From: Gloeothece verrucosa PCC 7822
Lineage (GTDB): Bacteria; Cyanobacteriota; Cyanobacteriia; Cyanobacteriales; Microcystaceae
Direction: 5' to 3'
NCBI RefSeq assembly: GCF_000147335.1
Contig: NC_014501.1
Span: forward strand, 5,510,501-5,574,500
Length of the DNA stretch: 64,000 bases
Part shown: positions 16,133-25,172 of the stretch, in pieces
Numbering within the stretch: position 1 is the stretch's first letter
How the letters are laid out: every line of letters starts with the position of its first letter
Notes under the pieces: generated by a model
What the model saw: the letters and a program-made list of their open reading frames with translations, nothing else
Databases searched by the model: none
Told to the model about the DNA's origin: nothing
Program-made: the position numbers and the translations under genes

Positions 16133-18217
16133 ATGACAAGCGCAACAGCAACAGAGAATCCCCTACTGATTGGTCAAGGACTCCCACCCTTTGATAAAAT
16201 CAAGCCTGAACATATCGTTCCTGGCATCACTCAACTCATAGGCGAACTCGACACAGAATTATCCAACCTAGAAGCCAATCTTACCCCCACTTGGGAAGGA
16301 TTAGTCGAACCCCTTACCCGCATCGGCGAGAGAATAAGCTGGAGTTGGGGAATCGTTGGTCATTTGATGGGAGTGAAAAACAGTCCCGAATTACGAGAAG
16401 CTTATCAAACCGTACAACCTCAAGTTATTCAATTTTTCAACAAACTCGGGCAAAGTAAACCCATTTACCAAGCATTTAAAGCCATCCAAGACGGCAATTT
16501 GTGGGAAACCCTCGAACCCGCCCAAAAAAGAATTGTAGAATCTGCTATCAAAGACGCAGAACTTTCAGGTGTAGGGTTAGAAGGAGAACAACGGGAACGC
16601 TTTAACGAAATTCAGCTAGAACTCGGGGAATTATCCACCAAGTTCTCAAATAACGTTTTAGACGCGACAAAAGCCTTTAAGCTCAAATTAACCACCCCTG
16701 AAGAGATCGATGGGCTGCCCTCGAGCCTCCTCAGTTTAGCCGCACAGACTGCCCGCGCCGAAGGGGAAGAAAATGCCACCGAACAAGCCGGACCTTGGAT
16801 TATTACCCTAGACTTACCCAGTTATGGACCCTTCCTCAAATACAGCACCAACCGAGACTTAAGAGAAAAAGTTTATAAAGCGAGTATTAGCAAGGCTTCT
16901 GGGGGAGAATGGGATAATAATCCCCTGATTAAACGGATTTTAGAACTGCGGACTGAACAAGCTAAACTCCTTGGATACAACACCTACGCCGAAATTAGCC
17001 TCAGTAATAAAATGGCCAGTAGTGTTGAAGAAATCGAAACACTCTTAGAAGAACTGCGTAGCGTTAGTTATCAAGCCGCTAAACAAGACTTAGAAGCGAT
17101 TAAAGTCTTTGCTCAAACTGATGAGATCAAACATTGGGATGTAAGCTTCTGGGCCGAAAAATTGCGGGAAGCGAAATTTAATTTTACGGCTGAAGAATTA
17201 CGCCCCTATTTTCCTTTCCCTCAAGTCTTAGAAGGGTTATTTCAACTGGCTAAAAGAATCTTTGGGGTGACTATTACGGCGGCTGATGGACAGGCCCCTA
17301 TTTGGCAAGAAGATGTCAAGTATTTTCAGATTGCGGATGAACAAGGCAATACGATCGCCTATTTTTACCTGGATGCTTACAGTCGTCCCGCCGAAAAACG
17401 CGGGGGTGCTTGGATGGATGTATGTATCGGACGAGCCAAAATTCAGCAAGATGGAAAGGTGATCACTCGTTTGCCGGTTGCTTATTTAACCTGTAACCAA
17501 ACTCCTCCAGTGGATGACAAACCTAGTTTAATGACCTTTGATGAAGTCAATACTCTGTTTCATGAATTTGGTCATGGGTTACAACATATGTTAACCGAGG
17601 TGGATTATGCCGGCGCAGCCGGTATTAATAATGTTGAATGGGATGCGGTAGAGTTACCCAGTCAATTTATGGAAAACTGGTGTTATGACCGCAATACTTT
17701 AATGGGTATGGCGAAACATTACCAAACTGGTGAACCCCTCCCTGAACATTATTATCAGAAGTTACTCGCCGCGCGTAACTTTATGAGTGGATCTGCCATG
17801 TTGCGTCAGGTTCATTTTAGTTTGTTGGACCTAGAGTTACATTACCGCTATCAACCCGATGGGGACCAAACCCCTCAACAAGTCCGGGATCGCATTGCCC
17901 AAAATACCACTATTCTACCGCCTCTACCTGAAGATGCCTTTTTATGTTCGTTTGGGCATATCTTCGCGGGGGGATATGCAGCCGGTTACTACTCTTATAA
18001 ATGGGCAGAGGTGTTAAGTGCTGATGCTTTTGCGGCTTTTGAAGAGGTAGGACTAGAAGATGAAGCGGCTATTGCTTCTACCGGACAACGCTTTCGCGAG
18101 ACGGTGTTAGCGTTAGGAGGCAGTTTACATCCGATGGAAGTGTTTAAAGCTTTCCGAGGAAGAGAACCCGAAACAGAAGCTTTATTAAGACATAGCGGTC
18201 TTTTGCAAGCGGCTTAA
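16133..18217 (+). CDS. prlC: Oligopeptidase A (M3 family zinc metallopeptidase)
   Basis: This 694-residue cytosolic enzyme degrades short peptides, including cleaved signal peptides. The zinc site is HEFGH (H477, E478, H481) with E507 in AVELPSQ as third ligand, followed by FMENWCYD. The C-terminal substrate loop GHIFAGGYAAGYYSYKWAEVL (636-656, quoted in part) is the M3 hallmark. The length equals the family norm (about 680-700). The start ATG at 16133 is followed by TSATATENPLL, and the family sequence begins at LLIGQGLPPFDKI. It is a single gene with no close neighbours on its strand. Confidence 0.95.
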   Translation: MTSATATENPLLIGQGLPPFDKIKPEHIVPGITQLIGELDTELSNLEANLTPTWEGLVEPLTRIGERISWSWGIVGHLMGVKNSPELREAYQTVQPQVIQFFNKLGQSKPIYQAFKAIQDGNLWETLEPAQKRIVESAIKDAELSGVGLEGEQRERFNEIQLELGELSTKFSNNVLDATKAFKLKLTTPEEIDGLPSSLLSLAAQTARAEGEENATEQAGPWIITLDLPSYGPFLKYSTNRDLREKVYKASISKASGGEWDNNPLIKRILELRTEQAKLLGYNTYAEISLSNKMASSVEEIETLLEELRSVSYQAAKQDLEAIKVFAQTDEIKHWDVSFWAEKLREAKFNFTAEELRPYFPFPQVLEGLFQLAKRIFGVTITAADGQAPIWQEDVKYFQIADEQGNTIAYFYLDAYSRPAEKRGGAWMDVCIGRAKIQQDGKVITRLPVAYLTCNQTPPVDDKPSLMTFDEVNTLFHEFGHGLQHMLTEVDYAGAAGINNVEWDAVELPSQFMENWCYDRNTLMGMAKHYQTGEPLPEHYYQKLLAARNFMSGSAMLRQVHFSLLDLELHYRYQPDGDQTPQQVRDRIAQNTTILPPLPEDAFLCSFGHIFAGGYAAGYYSYKWAEVLSADAFAAFEEVGLEDEAAIASTGQRFRETVLALGGSLHPMEVFKAFRGREPETEALLRHSGLLQAA

Positions 18218-18287
18218 GTGTCTGCTTTCGCTATTGCTCTTTCGGCATCGTGGGGAAAAATGTTGATGGAGATACAATATTGTATTT

Positions 18288-18354
18288 GGTGGGTTACGGC
18301 GCGGACTAAAACTTATCTTTTTTTCATGAAAATCATCACCGCGCCTAACCCACC
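18288..18354. repeat. Imperfect inverted repeat (MITE-like)
   Basis: GGTGGGTTACGGCGCGG (18288-18304) faces CCGCGCCTAACCCACC (18339-18354), which is its reverse complement with one base missing. The loop is 34 bases. The GGTGGGTTA/TAACCCACC arms recur in a shorter element at 15594. It lies between prlC and the multicopper oxidase gene and can form a cruciform or a terminator-like hairpin. Confidence 0.7.
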
Positions 18355-18448
18355 CTACGAATCATAAACTTTTCTTATCACCATAAGTACGGGAGAGCCT
18401 GATTTCCGTTCTCCTCCTTGTTCTCGGGGGTTAGGGGAAGGTTCACCT

Positions 18449-20029
18449 TTAAAGTGATCGCATTATAGAGAGGGGTTGTGCCGGTGCAGTGGCAACCGGA
18501 TCAAGTCCACCGTCTCCCACTTCAAACTGACTCATCATTCCTCGGTCCTCATGAAGAAGCTGATGGCAGTGCATCATAAATTTGCCAGTAAGTTTCTCTC
18601 CATTGCTCCCCTTAAACCTAGCCACAATGCGAAGTTCTTCAAGTTCATTGAGCAAAAAAACGTCTTTCCAACCTCGCTCAAAAGGACGAGGCGGCTCACC
18701 ATTACGGTCTAAAAGTTGTGCCTCCACTAGATGAAGATGGATCGGGTGCATCATTCCTTTTTCAGGATTAATAAAATGCCAAATTTCAACCGCTCCTGAC
18801 TGAGGATGAGCATCGATTCGGTTTTCATCCCAAGTTTTTCCATTAATGGCCCATTTTCCTTGTTGGTTGCGTCTAAAGATAAAAGTTCTCTCGGGTATAT
18901 TTGAGGTAACACTAAGCCGCTCTACAGGTCGTAACTGACGAGGAATTTCGCTCTCATCAGCTTCAGAACGCACCACATCAAAGCGCATAATCGGATTTAT
19001 TTGAGCATTTTTAGCAACTGATCCGGAAAAATCTAGACCTTGTATGACGTTTTGTAAAAATACTTCAGTCCCGAGCGGATATTTAGAGAAATCAATAATC
19101 ACATCGTAGCGTTCCGCCATCACTACGGGTAGAACTTGCTCAGGAGTAACGATCTCCACCGGTTCACTTAATAACCCTCCGTCACTGCCAATAACAATTA
19201 ATTTTTCTCCCTCGGTTAATGAGTCTATCTTTTGACTTAAAGCAAGTTGGTAATTTCGTCCCCCAGAAGCATTTAAGATGCGGAAACGGTATTTACGCCG
19301 GGCAACTTCCATTTTAGGAGAGGGTACCCCATTCACTAATAGAACATTTCCATAAAGATTATCTGGGGTTTGATTATAAAAAATTATTGAGCCATCCTGA
19401 GCAAAGCGCTTGGTTTGTAAAATTAAAGGAATGTCATAGTTTCCTTTGGGAAGCGGCAAGTTGAGGTCTTCTGGTTCTTCGACAATATACATCCCTGCTA
19501 ACCCGGCATCAACATTACGGGCCGTCAAGTCCATTGTATGATCGTGATACCACAGTATAGAGGCTCGTTCGTTGGGATAGATGTAATCTTTAAAGTAATC
19601 CGGGGGAATATAATCTGTGGTATAGCCATCATAGGCGGCTGATGTAGCCATTCCATGAACGTGAATAACATTGTTAATGGGTTTTCCTTGAGAGTCTTTC
19701 CCAAGTTTATTGATGAAACGAATCACAGATTTTCTTCCCTCGCTTTGCCTGATGGTGGGTCCGGGTGCTATGCCGTTATAACCCCAAATTTCGGTTTTTA
19801 GCCCGGGTAAGATTTCTGTAGAGGATTTTTGCAGGGTAATTTCATAATAATCTGTGGTTTCATCGCTACGTATAGGCTTTAAGAGCGGGGGAATGATTAA
19901 AGAACGCTCAAAGGGTTCAATTTTAGTGTTTGCTGGCGTTCGCTGGTAGCTTTGAACTCCCAAGGCTAATGCTAGAGAGCTTCCTCCTATAAGTCCAATT
20001 TTGAGGGCTTGTCGTCTAGAAAGTTTCAT
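18449..20029 (-). CDS. Multicopper oxidase, Tat-exported (CotA/bilirubin-oxidase/FtsP-like)
   Basis: From the ATG at 20029 the protein begins MKLSRRQALKIG, a twin-arginine signal, so it is folded with copper and exported. An in-frame GTG at 20062 would add 11 residues ahead of it and is less likely. Copper ligands are seen in order: HVHG, WYHDH, HPIHLH and HCHQLLHED with an axial Met just after (RGMM). They supply T1, T2 and T3 sites. Substrate could be Cu(I), Mn(II), Fe(II), phenols or bilins. Three small membrane protein genes lie upstream on the same strand, suggesting a combined electron-transfer unit in the thylakoid or plasma membrane. Confidence 0.9.
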   Translation of the reverse strand: MKLSRRQALKIGLIGGSSLALALGVQSYQRTPANTKIEPFERSLIIPPLLKPIRSDETTDYYEITLQKSSTEILPGLKTEIWGYNGIAPGPTIRQSEGRKSVIRFINKLGKDSQGKPINNVIHVHGMATSAAYDGYTTDYIPPDYFKDYIYPNERASILWYHDHTMDLTARNVDAGLAGMYIVEEPEDLNLPLPKGNYDIPLILQTKRFAQDGSIIFYNQTPDNLYGNVLLVNGVPSPKMEVARRKYRFRILNASGGRNYQLALSQKIDSLTEGEKLIVIGSDGGLLSEPVEIVTPEQVLPVVMAERYDVIIDFSKYPLGTEVFLQNVIQGLDFSGSVAKNAQINPIMRFDVVRSEADESEIPRQLRPVERLSVTSNIPERTFIFRRNQQGKWAINGKTWDENRIDAHPQSGAVEIWHFINPEKGMMHPIHLHLVEAQLLDRNGEPPRPFERGWKDVFLLNELEELRIVARFKGSNGEKLTGKFMMHCHQLLHEDRGMMSQFEVGDGGLDPVATAPAQPLSIMRSL

Positions 20030-20144
20030 GAGTTTATGATTTTTGTTGTCGCGCAAAGACACAAAGAATAAGGCTTTTAGGAATAGGCTATAAAGCTGGA
20101 AAAAAAGCGCTTTATAACCGCTTGATTCAATTAATTTTTGCCTT

Positions 20145-20342
20145 TTATTTGGGGTTTGATGGTTTTTCTGCTGGTTCTGGATAGTTCAATGATTTGAGAT
20201 GAAAGCCGCTAAATGCTTCTTTTTGAGAAACACGAAACATGGCAATGGGAAATGTGATGGCTAAGAGGCTAAAAACCCCGAGTAAAATCCAGATGATTTG
20301 GTGCATCTGTCGAGTGGCAGTTGAGCGAGAGGTAGTTTTCAT
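20145..20342 (-). CDS. Small single-pass membrane protein of the multicopper oxidase cluster
   Basis: I do not recognise this 65-residue protein. It has one hydrophobic helix (about 13-36, HQIIWILLGVFSLLAITFPI) after a basic N-terminus (KTTSRSTATRQ), so the N-terminus is predicted inside and a short C-terminal tail (FSGFHLKSLNYPEP) outside. It starts only 3 bases after the stop of the preceding membrane protein gene and is followed, after about 115 bases, by the multicopper oxidase. That spacing implies one transcript and a partner role in the same membrane complex. Confidence 0.65.
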   Translation of the reverse strand: MKTTSRSTATRQMHQIIWILLGVFSLLAITFPIAMFRVSQKEAFSGFHLKSLNYPEPAEKPSNPK

Positions 20343-20345
20343 AGT

Positions 20346-20834
20346 TCAAGTTAAGGGTAAATAGGGGAATAGAGGATGCCAACACATGGCAGTAGCCGCA
20401 ATTAATAAGGTTAATAGCCAGAAAAAGATAGTTTTGGCTTTTATAGCTTGGTTTTTCCAAAGAATATGCAACAGTACCCAACTGATTAACCAGCCGACGA
20501 GTAACATGGTTTCTTTACCGGTGTAACTGCCAATATTGCCCCAAATGGGGGAAGGGTTGTGGCTGCCGGGTATCCAACTTCCTATAGTCCAAATCATTTT
20601 TTCTCTGGCTTTAGAAGTATCTGATAAATGGTGAATAACCATCATGGTGAAGCAACCGATGGCTGCACTAATGAGGGCTGCCGCCGCCGGACCTGAAACC
20701 ACAGGCGGGTTTTTGGCTCCCTGTGCTAACCCTTTGGGAAAGTGCTTTAAGCGGCTCCAAGCCTGACTATACCAAGGCTGGTTATCTCTAGATTTTTGTG
20801 TAGATAACTGTTGCGTCATTCGAGTTTTCTCCAT
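20346..20834 (-). CDS. Membrane protein of unknown function, multicopper oxidase cluster
   Basis: The likely start is ATG 20834 (MEKTRMTQQL), giving 162 residues; the frame is open further upstream but would overlap the preceding gene by 56 bases, so I do not use it. The protein has a hydrophilic N-terminus (about 1-50), then three hydrophobic segments, including SGPAAAALISAAIGCFTMMV, MLLVGWLISWVLLHILW and a C-terminal FFWLLTLLIAATAMCW. Histidines lie at the membrane edges (VIHHL, LLHIL, CWHP), which could bind metal or heme. I do not recognise the family. Confidence 0.65.
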   Translation of the reverse strand: MEKTRMTQQLSTQKSRDNQPWYSQAWSRLKHFPKGLAQGAKNPPVVSGPAAAALISAAIGCFTMMVIHHLSDTSKAREKMIWTIGSWIPGSHNPSPIWGNIGSYTGKETMLLVGWLISWVLLHILWKNQAIKAKTIFFWLLTLLIAATAMCWHPLFPYLPLT

Positions 20835-20850
20835 GATTCTATTTTTGCGT

Positions 20851-21471
20851 TTATAAAGCGTGGATTTTGGCCACACCGAGTCCACTAACCATCCCTCCCA
20901 TAGCAAAAAACATCATCGTCATCAAGGCTACACAGGTGGCGGTTAATACTGGACGATTTTGTTTTTCTAAAATAGAGTCGCCATATTGCCACAAAATCCA
21001 AGTACAAGCTATGCCCAAGGGTAAAGTAAACAGAACGCTGAATTCGTGATATTCCATGATGACGTATTGGGCTAAAGGCGAGTTTTCTTTGAGAAAAGCG
21101 CGAGCGCCGCCAAAGTCTATACTGGCTCGATATCGCATATAAGCTAAATTGCCTGTAGCAATACCCAAAAAAGCGAGAAGTGATGACCAAAAGCTTAAGG
21201 TCCGCATCTGCGGCAACACTTTACTGACTCCCCGCAGTAAGGGAAAGGCTAAATGACCGGTGTAAACCATTACCACCATCGACAACAAAGCACCAAAACC
21301 GTGAATGGTTCCTAGCCATCGTTGCCAAGGACTCGGATGCAATAAGTTAACAAAAGGTAAAAACAGAAACAAGCCAGCAGACAATAGGCTGAGTCCATAA
21401 ATGCAGGTGGTAGCTATGTCTAATTGTCTAGGAAAAGTTGAGGTTTGTGACTCTGGGGATTGTACAACCAT
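20851..21471 (-). CDS. Five-helix membrane protein with conserved-looking histidines, multicopper oxidase cluster
   Basis: This 206-residue protein has five hydrophobic helices. H57 (in GTIHGFGALL) and H73 (in YTGHLAF) lie 16 residues apart near opposite ends of helix two, and H142 (in MEYHEFSVLF) opens helix four. Such spacing is reminiscent of heme-b or copper coordination, but I recognise no named family. It is the first gene of the minus-strand series that continues through two more membrane proteins to the Tat-exported multicopper oxidase. A role as membrane electron donor or acceptor to the oxidase is inference from position only. Confidence 0.65.
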   Translation of the reverse strand: MVVQSPESQTSTFPRQLDIATTCIYGLSLLSAGLFLFLPFVNLLHPSPWQRWLGTIHGFGALLSMVVMVYTGHLAFPLLRGVSKVLPQMRTLSFWSSLLAFLGIATGNLAYMRYRASIDFGGARAFLKENSPLAQYVIMEYHEFSVLFTLPLGIACTWILWQYGDSILEKQNRPVLTATCVALMTMMFFAMGGMVSGLGVAKIHAL

Positions 21472-21875
21472 TAAACTATCTCTCTGAGTTAAATTACAGT
21501 CTCAAGACAACTCTTTGAGTAATTCTTGAGAATATTTTTCATTTAAAGGGAGAAGGAGAAAAATTTTTTTATTCGCTCCTCCCCGCCAGAGCCAATTAAT
21601 GATCTCAAGTGATAAAAGTAGTTTCAGTTAACTTTTATACTTCATGAACGATCACTTGAACGATCAAGGTTCACTATCCGCGCAATTCTTAGAAAGAAAG
21701 TCTTTTTGATTGAGGAACATATCCGTTACCCTTTAATCTTTAAGGTTAAGCACCAATAGGATATTCGGATTTTGTTGCCTAAATCTTGAAGAACTGCTGT
21801 AAAATTAGAATATTCCTATTTAACCAGACCGAGTGATCAATCAATTTAATCACCTGGACTGGCTTAAGGAATATA

Positions 21876-21958
21876 CCCATGAGGCGACCGACATCGCTTC
21901 ATGACGTTTAGGCTCTGGACGAGATTTTCACCCAACACTTAGTCTAGAGCCTTTTGTA
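21876..21958 (+). ncRNA. Structured element with terminator, copy A (candidate small RNA 3' end)
   Basis: CATGAGGCGA (21878-21887) pairs with TCGCTTCATG (21894-21903) around a 6-base loop. Seven bases later GGCTCTGGAC (21911-21920) pairs with GTCTAGAGCC (21942-21951), followed by TTTTGTATTTT. A related copy runs in the opposite direction at 22197-22280. No protein gene ends here on this strand, so the element probably closes an unrecognised transcript. The family is not known to me. Confidence 0.45.
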
Positions 21959-22196
21959 TTTTAGAATTATTATCAACAACAAATTTTAATAAATGACAAT
22001 GAGTTCTTAAATATTCGCTTATTGAGGCGGGAGGCAACAGGCAAGAGTTTACAGCCTCCTGGTTTGAGATGGGTGAAAATGTCTGCCCCTGACGTGACGG
22101 AGTGACAATCAGATTTTCAACCCCTTCGCACTTCGGCTCGTGTTAGTTAATAACTGTTCTCATTTATAAAAAAAATCTTTTGATAATTGACATCAA

Positions 22197-22280
22197 TAAT
22201 AAAAGGCTCTAGACTGAAATCCTAACAGAGAACTTGTCTAGAACCTTTACGGTGAAGCGACGGCCATCGCTTCTCTGAAA
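22197..22280 (-). ncRNA. Structured element with terminator, copy B (inverted)
   Basis: Read on the minus strand, GAAGCGA (22273-22267) pairs with TCGCTTC (22260-22254). Then GGTTCTAGAC (22245-22236) pairs with GTCTAGAGCC (22214-22205) and TTTT follows. The order, stem lengths and core sequences equal copy A, and the G-T wobble pairs fall at different positions, as expected if the stems are kept by selection. The element points toward copy A. Confidence 0.45.
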
Positions 22281-22479
22281 GCACCTATTGATCCGACTGA
22301 TAAAATTCATGTCGATTATTCTTCAGTGCGGTTTTTTAGGGCTGTATTAATTGTAAGGTACTTCAGGAGTCACTCGCAAGTTCATCAACGCTTATTGAGA
22401 AAATTAGTAAATTAGCTTTTGAGAAAAGTCTAAGGTTACTAAACTCAAATGTTGTCTAAACAGTCTATGCACAAAAATA

Positions 22480-23691
22480 ATGCTTAATCTTCTTGCTTGG
22501 AAACAAACTATTACCGTTACCTTCTTGACCATTGCCGGATTAGGGGTTGCAAGTCCATCAATGGCAGTATCCTTGTATACCATTACCGATTTGGGAAGCC
22601 TCAGCCCTCAAGGAACAGACACTCGAGCGGCAGGGATTAACAATTTAGGACAAGTGGTCGGTCGGTCCCGTTTTAGTAGTGGCACATTGTCTCACGGGTA
22701 TATCTGGGAAAACGGTGTTTTAAGCGAATTACCCTATACTGGTTTGAAAAATGGCACTGAAATAGTTACTTTACCCGGGCGAGGTGGCTTTTCGAGGTCT
22801 ATCAATGACTCAGGGTTCATTGTGGGTACAGCAGACGAACTGCCTGGACCGACGGATCGCGGCTTGTTGTGGAGTCCTAATGGTAGTGGCGGCTATAATT
22901 TAGCGATCTATGATTTTGGAGGAGTAGAAAGCTATTTTTATGACATCAACAACTCGAATCAAATAGCCGGCGCTCATATCTATGCTTCAGGTAAAAGAAA
23001 TGCTGTTTTTTGGGAGAACAACCTAAAAATTGATTTGCCCAGTCTAGGAGGCGATGAAAATTTTACTTCGGCAATTAATGATAATACTGTCATTGCCGGC
23101 TATATCGATACAGACGGTGCAGATAACGGTACTAATACTTATGAAGCCGCCATTTGGCAAAAAGACAGCAATGGAAATTTTGTGCTAAGTAGGTTAGGCA
23201 CTTTCGGCGCTGCCCAGAGCTTGGCCAAAGACATCAATATCAATAATGATTTGGTCGGTCAACTGGTGAATGTTGAGGAGGATGTAACCACTCGTTCTCC
23301 GTTCTTGTTCAAAGATGGCAATAAAATCGACTTGGGAAGCTTTGGCGGGACTGTCGGTGATGCTTTAAGTATCAATGCCAATACTCAGATAGTGGGTTAC
23401 TCAAATACAGGGAGTAATGTCGCTCATGCTTTTCTGTGGGAAAATGGGCAACTATTCGACCTGAACAATTTATTAGTGAACGGGAGCGGCTGGCAACTGA
23501 CACAAGCAACAGGAATCAATGACCTTGGGCAAATTGTCGGTTATGGTTTATTTACCGATGCCAACGGCGTAACACAAACACGAGCTTTTATTTTAGAGGC
23601 TGTACCTGAACCCTTTACCATTCTTGGGGTGACCACTGCTGTGGGTTTTGGGATGCAATTCAAAAAACGGTTAGCCAAGGTTCAAAAATAG
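22480..23691 (+). CDS. HAF-repeat PEP-CTERM exported protein
   Basis: This 403-residue protein has a signal peptide (1-29, ending SPSMA), then repeated units of the HAF type (xGxxxxAxxINxxGQVVGxS, HAFLWENGxxxDL), seen at INNLGQVVGRS, INDSGFIVG, INANTQIVGYS and INDLGQIVGYG; these probably form a beta-propeller-like fold. The C-terminus (from about 375) has VPEP, a hydrophobic helix and a basic end (KKRLAK), the PEP-CTERM sorting signal recognised by exosortase. It is therefore exported and processed at the cell surface. The TAG stop is made of TA plus the first G of a MITE-like element. Confidence 0.88.
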   Translation: MLNLLAWKQTITVTFLTIAGLGVASPSMAVSLYTITDLGSLSPQGTDTRAAGINNLGQVVGRSRFSSGTLSHGYIWENGVLSELPYTGLKNGTEIVTLPGRGGFSRSINDSGFIVGTADELPGPTDRGLLWSPNGSGGYNLAIYDFGGVESYFYDINNSNQIAGAHIYASGKRNAVFWENNLKIDLPSLGGDENFTSAINDNTVIAGYIDTDGADNGTNTYEAAIWQKDSNGNFVLSRLGTFGAAQSLAKDININNDLVGQLVNVEEDVTTRSPFLFKDGNKIDLGSFGGTVGDALSINANTQIVGYSNTGSNVAHAFLWENGQLFDLNNLLVNGSGWQLTQATGINDLGQIVGYGLFTDANGVTQTRAFILEAVPEPFTILGVTTAVGFGMQFKKRLAKVQK

Positions 23692-23802
23692 GAGTTACGC
23701 ACCAAGAATTAAAAACAACGATTTTATGTCCCAAGCGATCCTTCGCAAGGATCGCGGAAAATCTCAAACCCTCATGATTTCTTGGAGAGTGCATAAGTCC
23801 TA
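23689..23802. mobile_element. MITE-like element with TA target duplication
   Basis: The ends are GGAGTTACGCA (from 23691) and TGCATAAGTCC (to 23800), inverted with few differences, and each is flanked outside by TA (23689-23690 and 23801-23802). This is the common cyanobacterial GGACTTACGCA-type MITE, and TA duplication points to an IS630/Tc1-type transposase acting in trans. The centre holds a hairpin, GCGATCCTT/AAGGATCGC (23735-23755). There is no coding capacity. Confidence 0.7.
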
Positions 23803-24362
23803 AAAAAGACAAAGCGGAGTCTTAAGATTAACCTTAGTTCAAGGTCAGAACTTGGCTCACACACCGAAGGAGTCAGGACACAGGAGAGGAATATAGAATA
23901 GGGTAGAGATGTTTTTAGCATCTCTATCGATTTTTGATAAATCTTTTTATGGTTATATTTTCACTAATAAACGAAATCTTTTGTTTAAACTTCTACTCAA
24001 AGATTAAATAAGTTCTACAACTAAAGACAGAAATTTGAGTGAAATCATATTGTAACATAAACTACAACAAAATAGACATTAAATTTTTAGATGGTTTTTC
24101 TTTCTCTAGAAAAAAGACTCTATTTTTGGCACAGCTAAATCATTCAAAACCCCTAACAATTATAACAATTCTCTCCCTAGATAGATCTGATCAGCTAGTT
24201 CGATTCTTAGGATAAATAATGAGCAAAGCAATTAATTTCAAAAATTGGGCTGCTCTAGCTTGATGATAAGTCAGTCTAAATTGAATCAATTTAAGGTTTA
24301 AATTTTAGATTAGACAATTTTTTGCATTAGCTTGACATTTGATTTTTACAAGGAGTATCAGT
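23803..24362. other. Intergenic region upstream of crtW
   Basis: About 560 bases without a recognisable gene. It contains a terminator for the PEP-CTERM gene (23904-23935) and then AT-rich DNA that must carry the crtW promoter. I see no repeat or RNA gene in the second half. Confidence 0.5.
23904..23935 (+). terminator. Rho-independent terminator
   Basis: TAGAGATG (23904-23911) pairs with CATCTCTA (23919-23926), followed by TCGATTTTTG. It lies downstream of the PEP-CTERM gene and the MITE and would end that transcript. Confidence 0.65.
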
Positions 24363-25145
24363 TTGAATAACTGTAATTACTCAATTTTAATTGATGTAAA
24401 CAACCAACAAAAATCATCCCCCAAAAATATAATTATGGGGCTTATAATTGCTGTAGTAATTATTGGTCTTTGGCTAGTAAGTTTAGCTGTTTTGCTGTGT
24501 ATTAACACAGAAATATACCCATTATGGTTGATTTTGATAGCGATATTTTGGCAAATGTTTCTGTTTACAGGGCTTTTTATTACTGCTCATGATGCCATTC
24601 ATGGATCAGTTTTTGCTCAAAATAAAAAAATTAATCATTGGATCGGTTCCTTAGCGGTATTTCTTTACTGTTTTTTATCTTATCCAGAGCTTGTTAAAAA
24701 ACATTGGTTACACCATCATCATCCAGCTAGTGAACTTGACCCAGATTATCACGACGGGAAGAGAACTAATGGGATTTTGTGGTACTTATATTTTATGAAA
24801 AGATATTGGACTTGGAATCAATTTATCGGCATGACTATTGTCTTGTATCTGAGTAAATTCCTCTTCCATATTTCCTCAATCAATTTTTGTCTCTTTTGGA
24901 TTATTCCCCTGGTGTTAAGTTCCATGCAACTGTTTTATTTTGGGACGTTTTTGCCGCATCGAGAACCCGAAGACGGCTATGTTCATCCTCATTGTGCCCA
25001 AAGCCTCGCTTTACCGGTTTTTTTATCATTTCTCACTTGCTATCATTTTGGCTACCATCAAGAACATCATGAGTATCCCCACGTCCCTTGGTGGCAACTT
25101 CCAAAAGTTTATCAGCAGAAAGTCTTGCGCTATTGTGACCCCTAA
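24363..25145 (+). CDS. crtW: Beta-carotene ketolase CrtW
   Basis: This fatty-acid-desaturase-type di-iron membrane enzyme adds keto groups at C4/C4' of beta-ionone rings, giving echinenone or canthaxanthin. The three histidine boxes are HDAIH, HWLHHHH and HQEHHEYPH, and four hydrophobic segments separate them. I set the start at TTG 24363 because AGGAG (24351-24355) lies 7 bases before it; a TTG at 24339 would add 8 residues and includes the ribosome-binding site in the coding sequence. The glycosyltransferase gene follows 27 bases downstream, so the pair likely makes modified carotenoid glycosides. Confidence 0.85.
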   Translation: MNNCNYSILIDVNNQQKSSPKNIIMGLIIAVVIIGLWLVSLAVLLCINTEIYPLWLILIAIFWQMFLFTGLFITAHDAIHGSVFAQNKKINHWIGSLAVFLYCFLSYPELVKKHWLHHHHPASELDPDYHDGKRTNGILWYLYFMKRYWTWNQFIGMTIVLYLSKFLFHISSINFCLFWIIPLVLSSMQLFYFGTFLPHREPEDGYVHPHCAQSLALPVFLSFLTCYHFGYHQEHHEYPHVPWWQLPKVYQQKVLRYCDP

Positions 25146-25172
25146 ATTTTTCTGAGAATTTTAAAAAGAACT

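Larger units (their letters stand above)
21472..22479. other. Gene-free kilobase with paired structured elements
   Basis: No coding frame of note is present in these 1008 bases. The region holds two inverted, related hairpin-plus-terminator elements (21876-21958 plus, 22197-22280 minus). Between them a further hairpin-forming stretch (near 22025-22065, GGCGGGAGGC and GCCTCCTGG) occurs. The multicopper oxidase series begins on its left and a PEP-CTERM gene on its right, so both promoters also lie here. Confidence 0.6.

Noticed and set aside
21876..22280. Known riboswitch or named cyanobacterial RNA (glnA motif, Yfr1, 6S, ZTP) for the paired elements
   Set aside because: None of the consensus cores I remember for these RNAs is present, so I leave the class unnamed.
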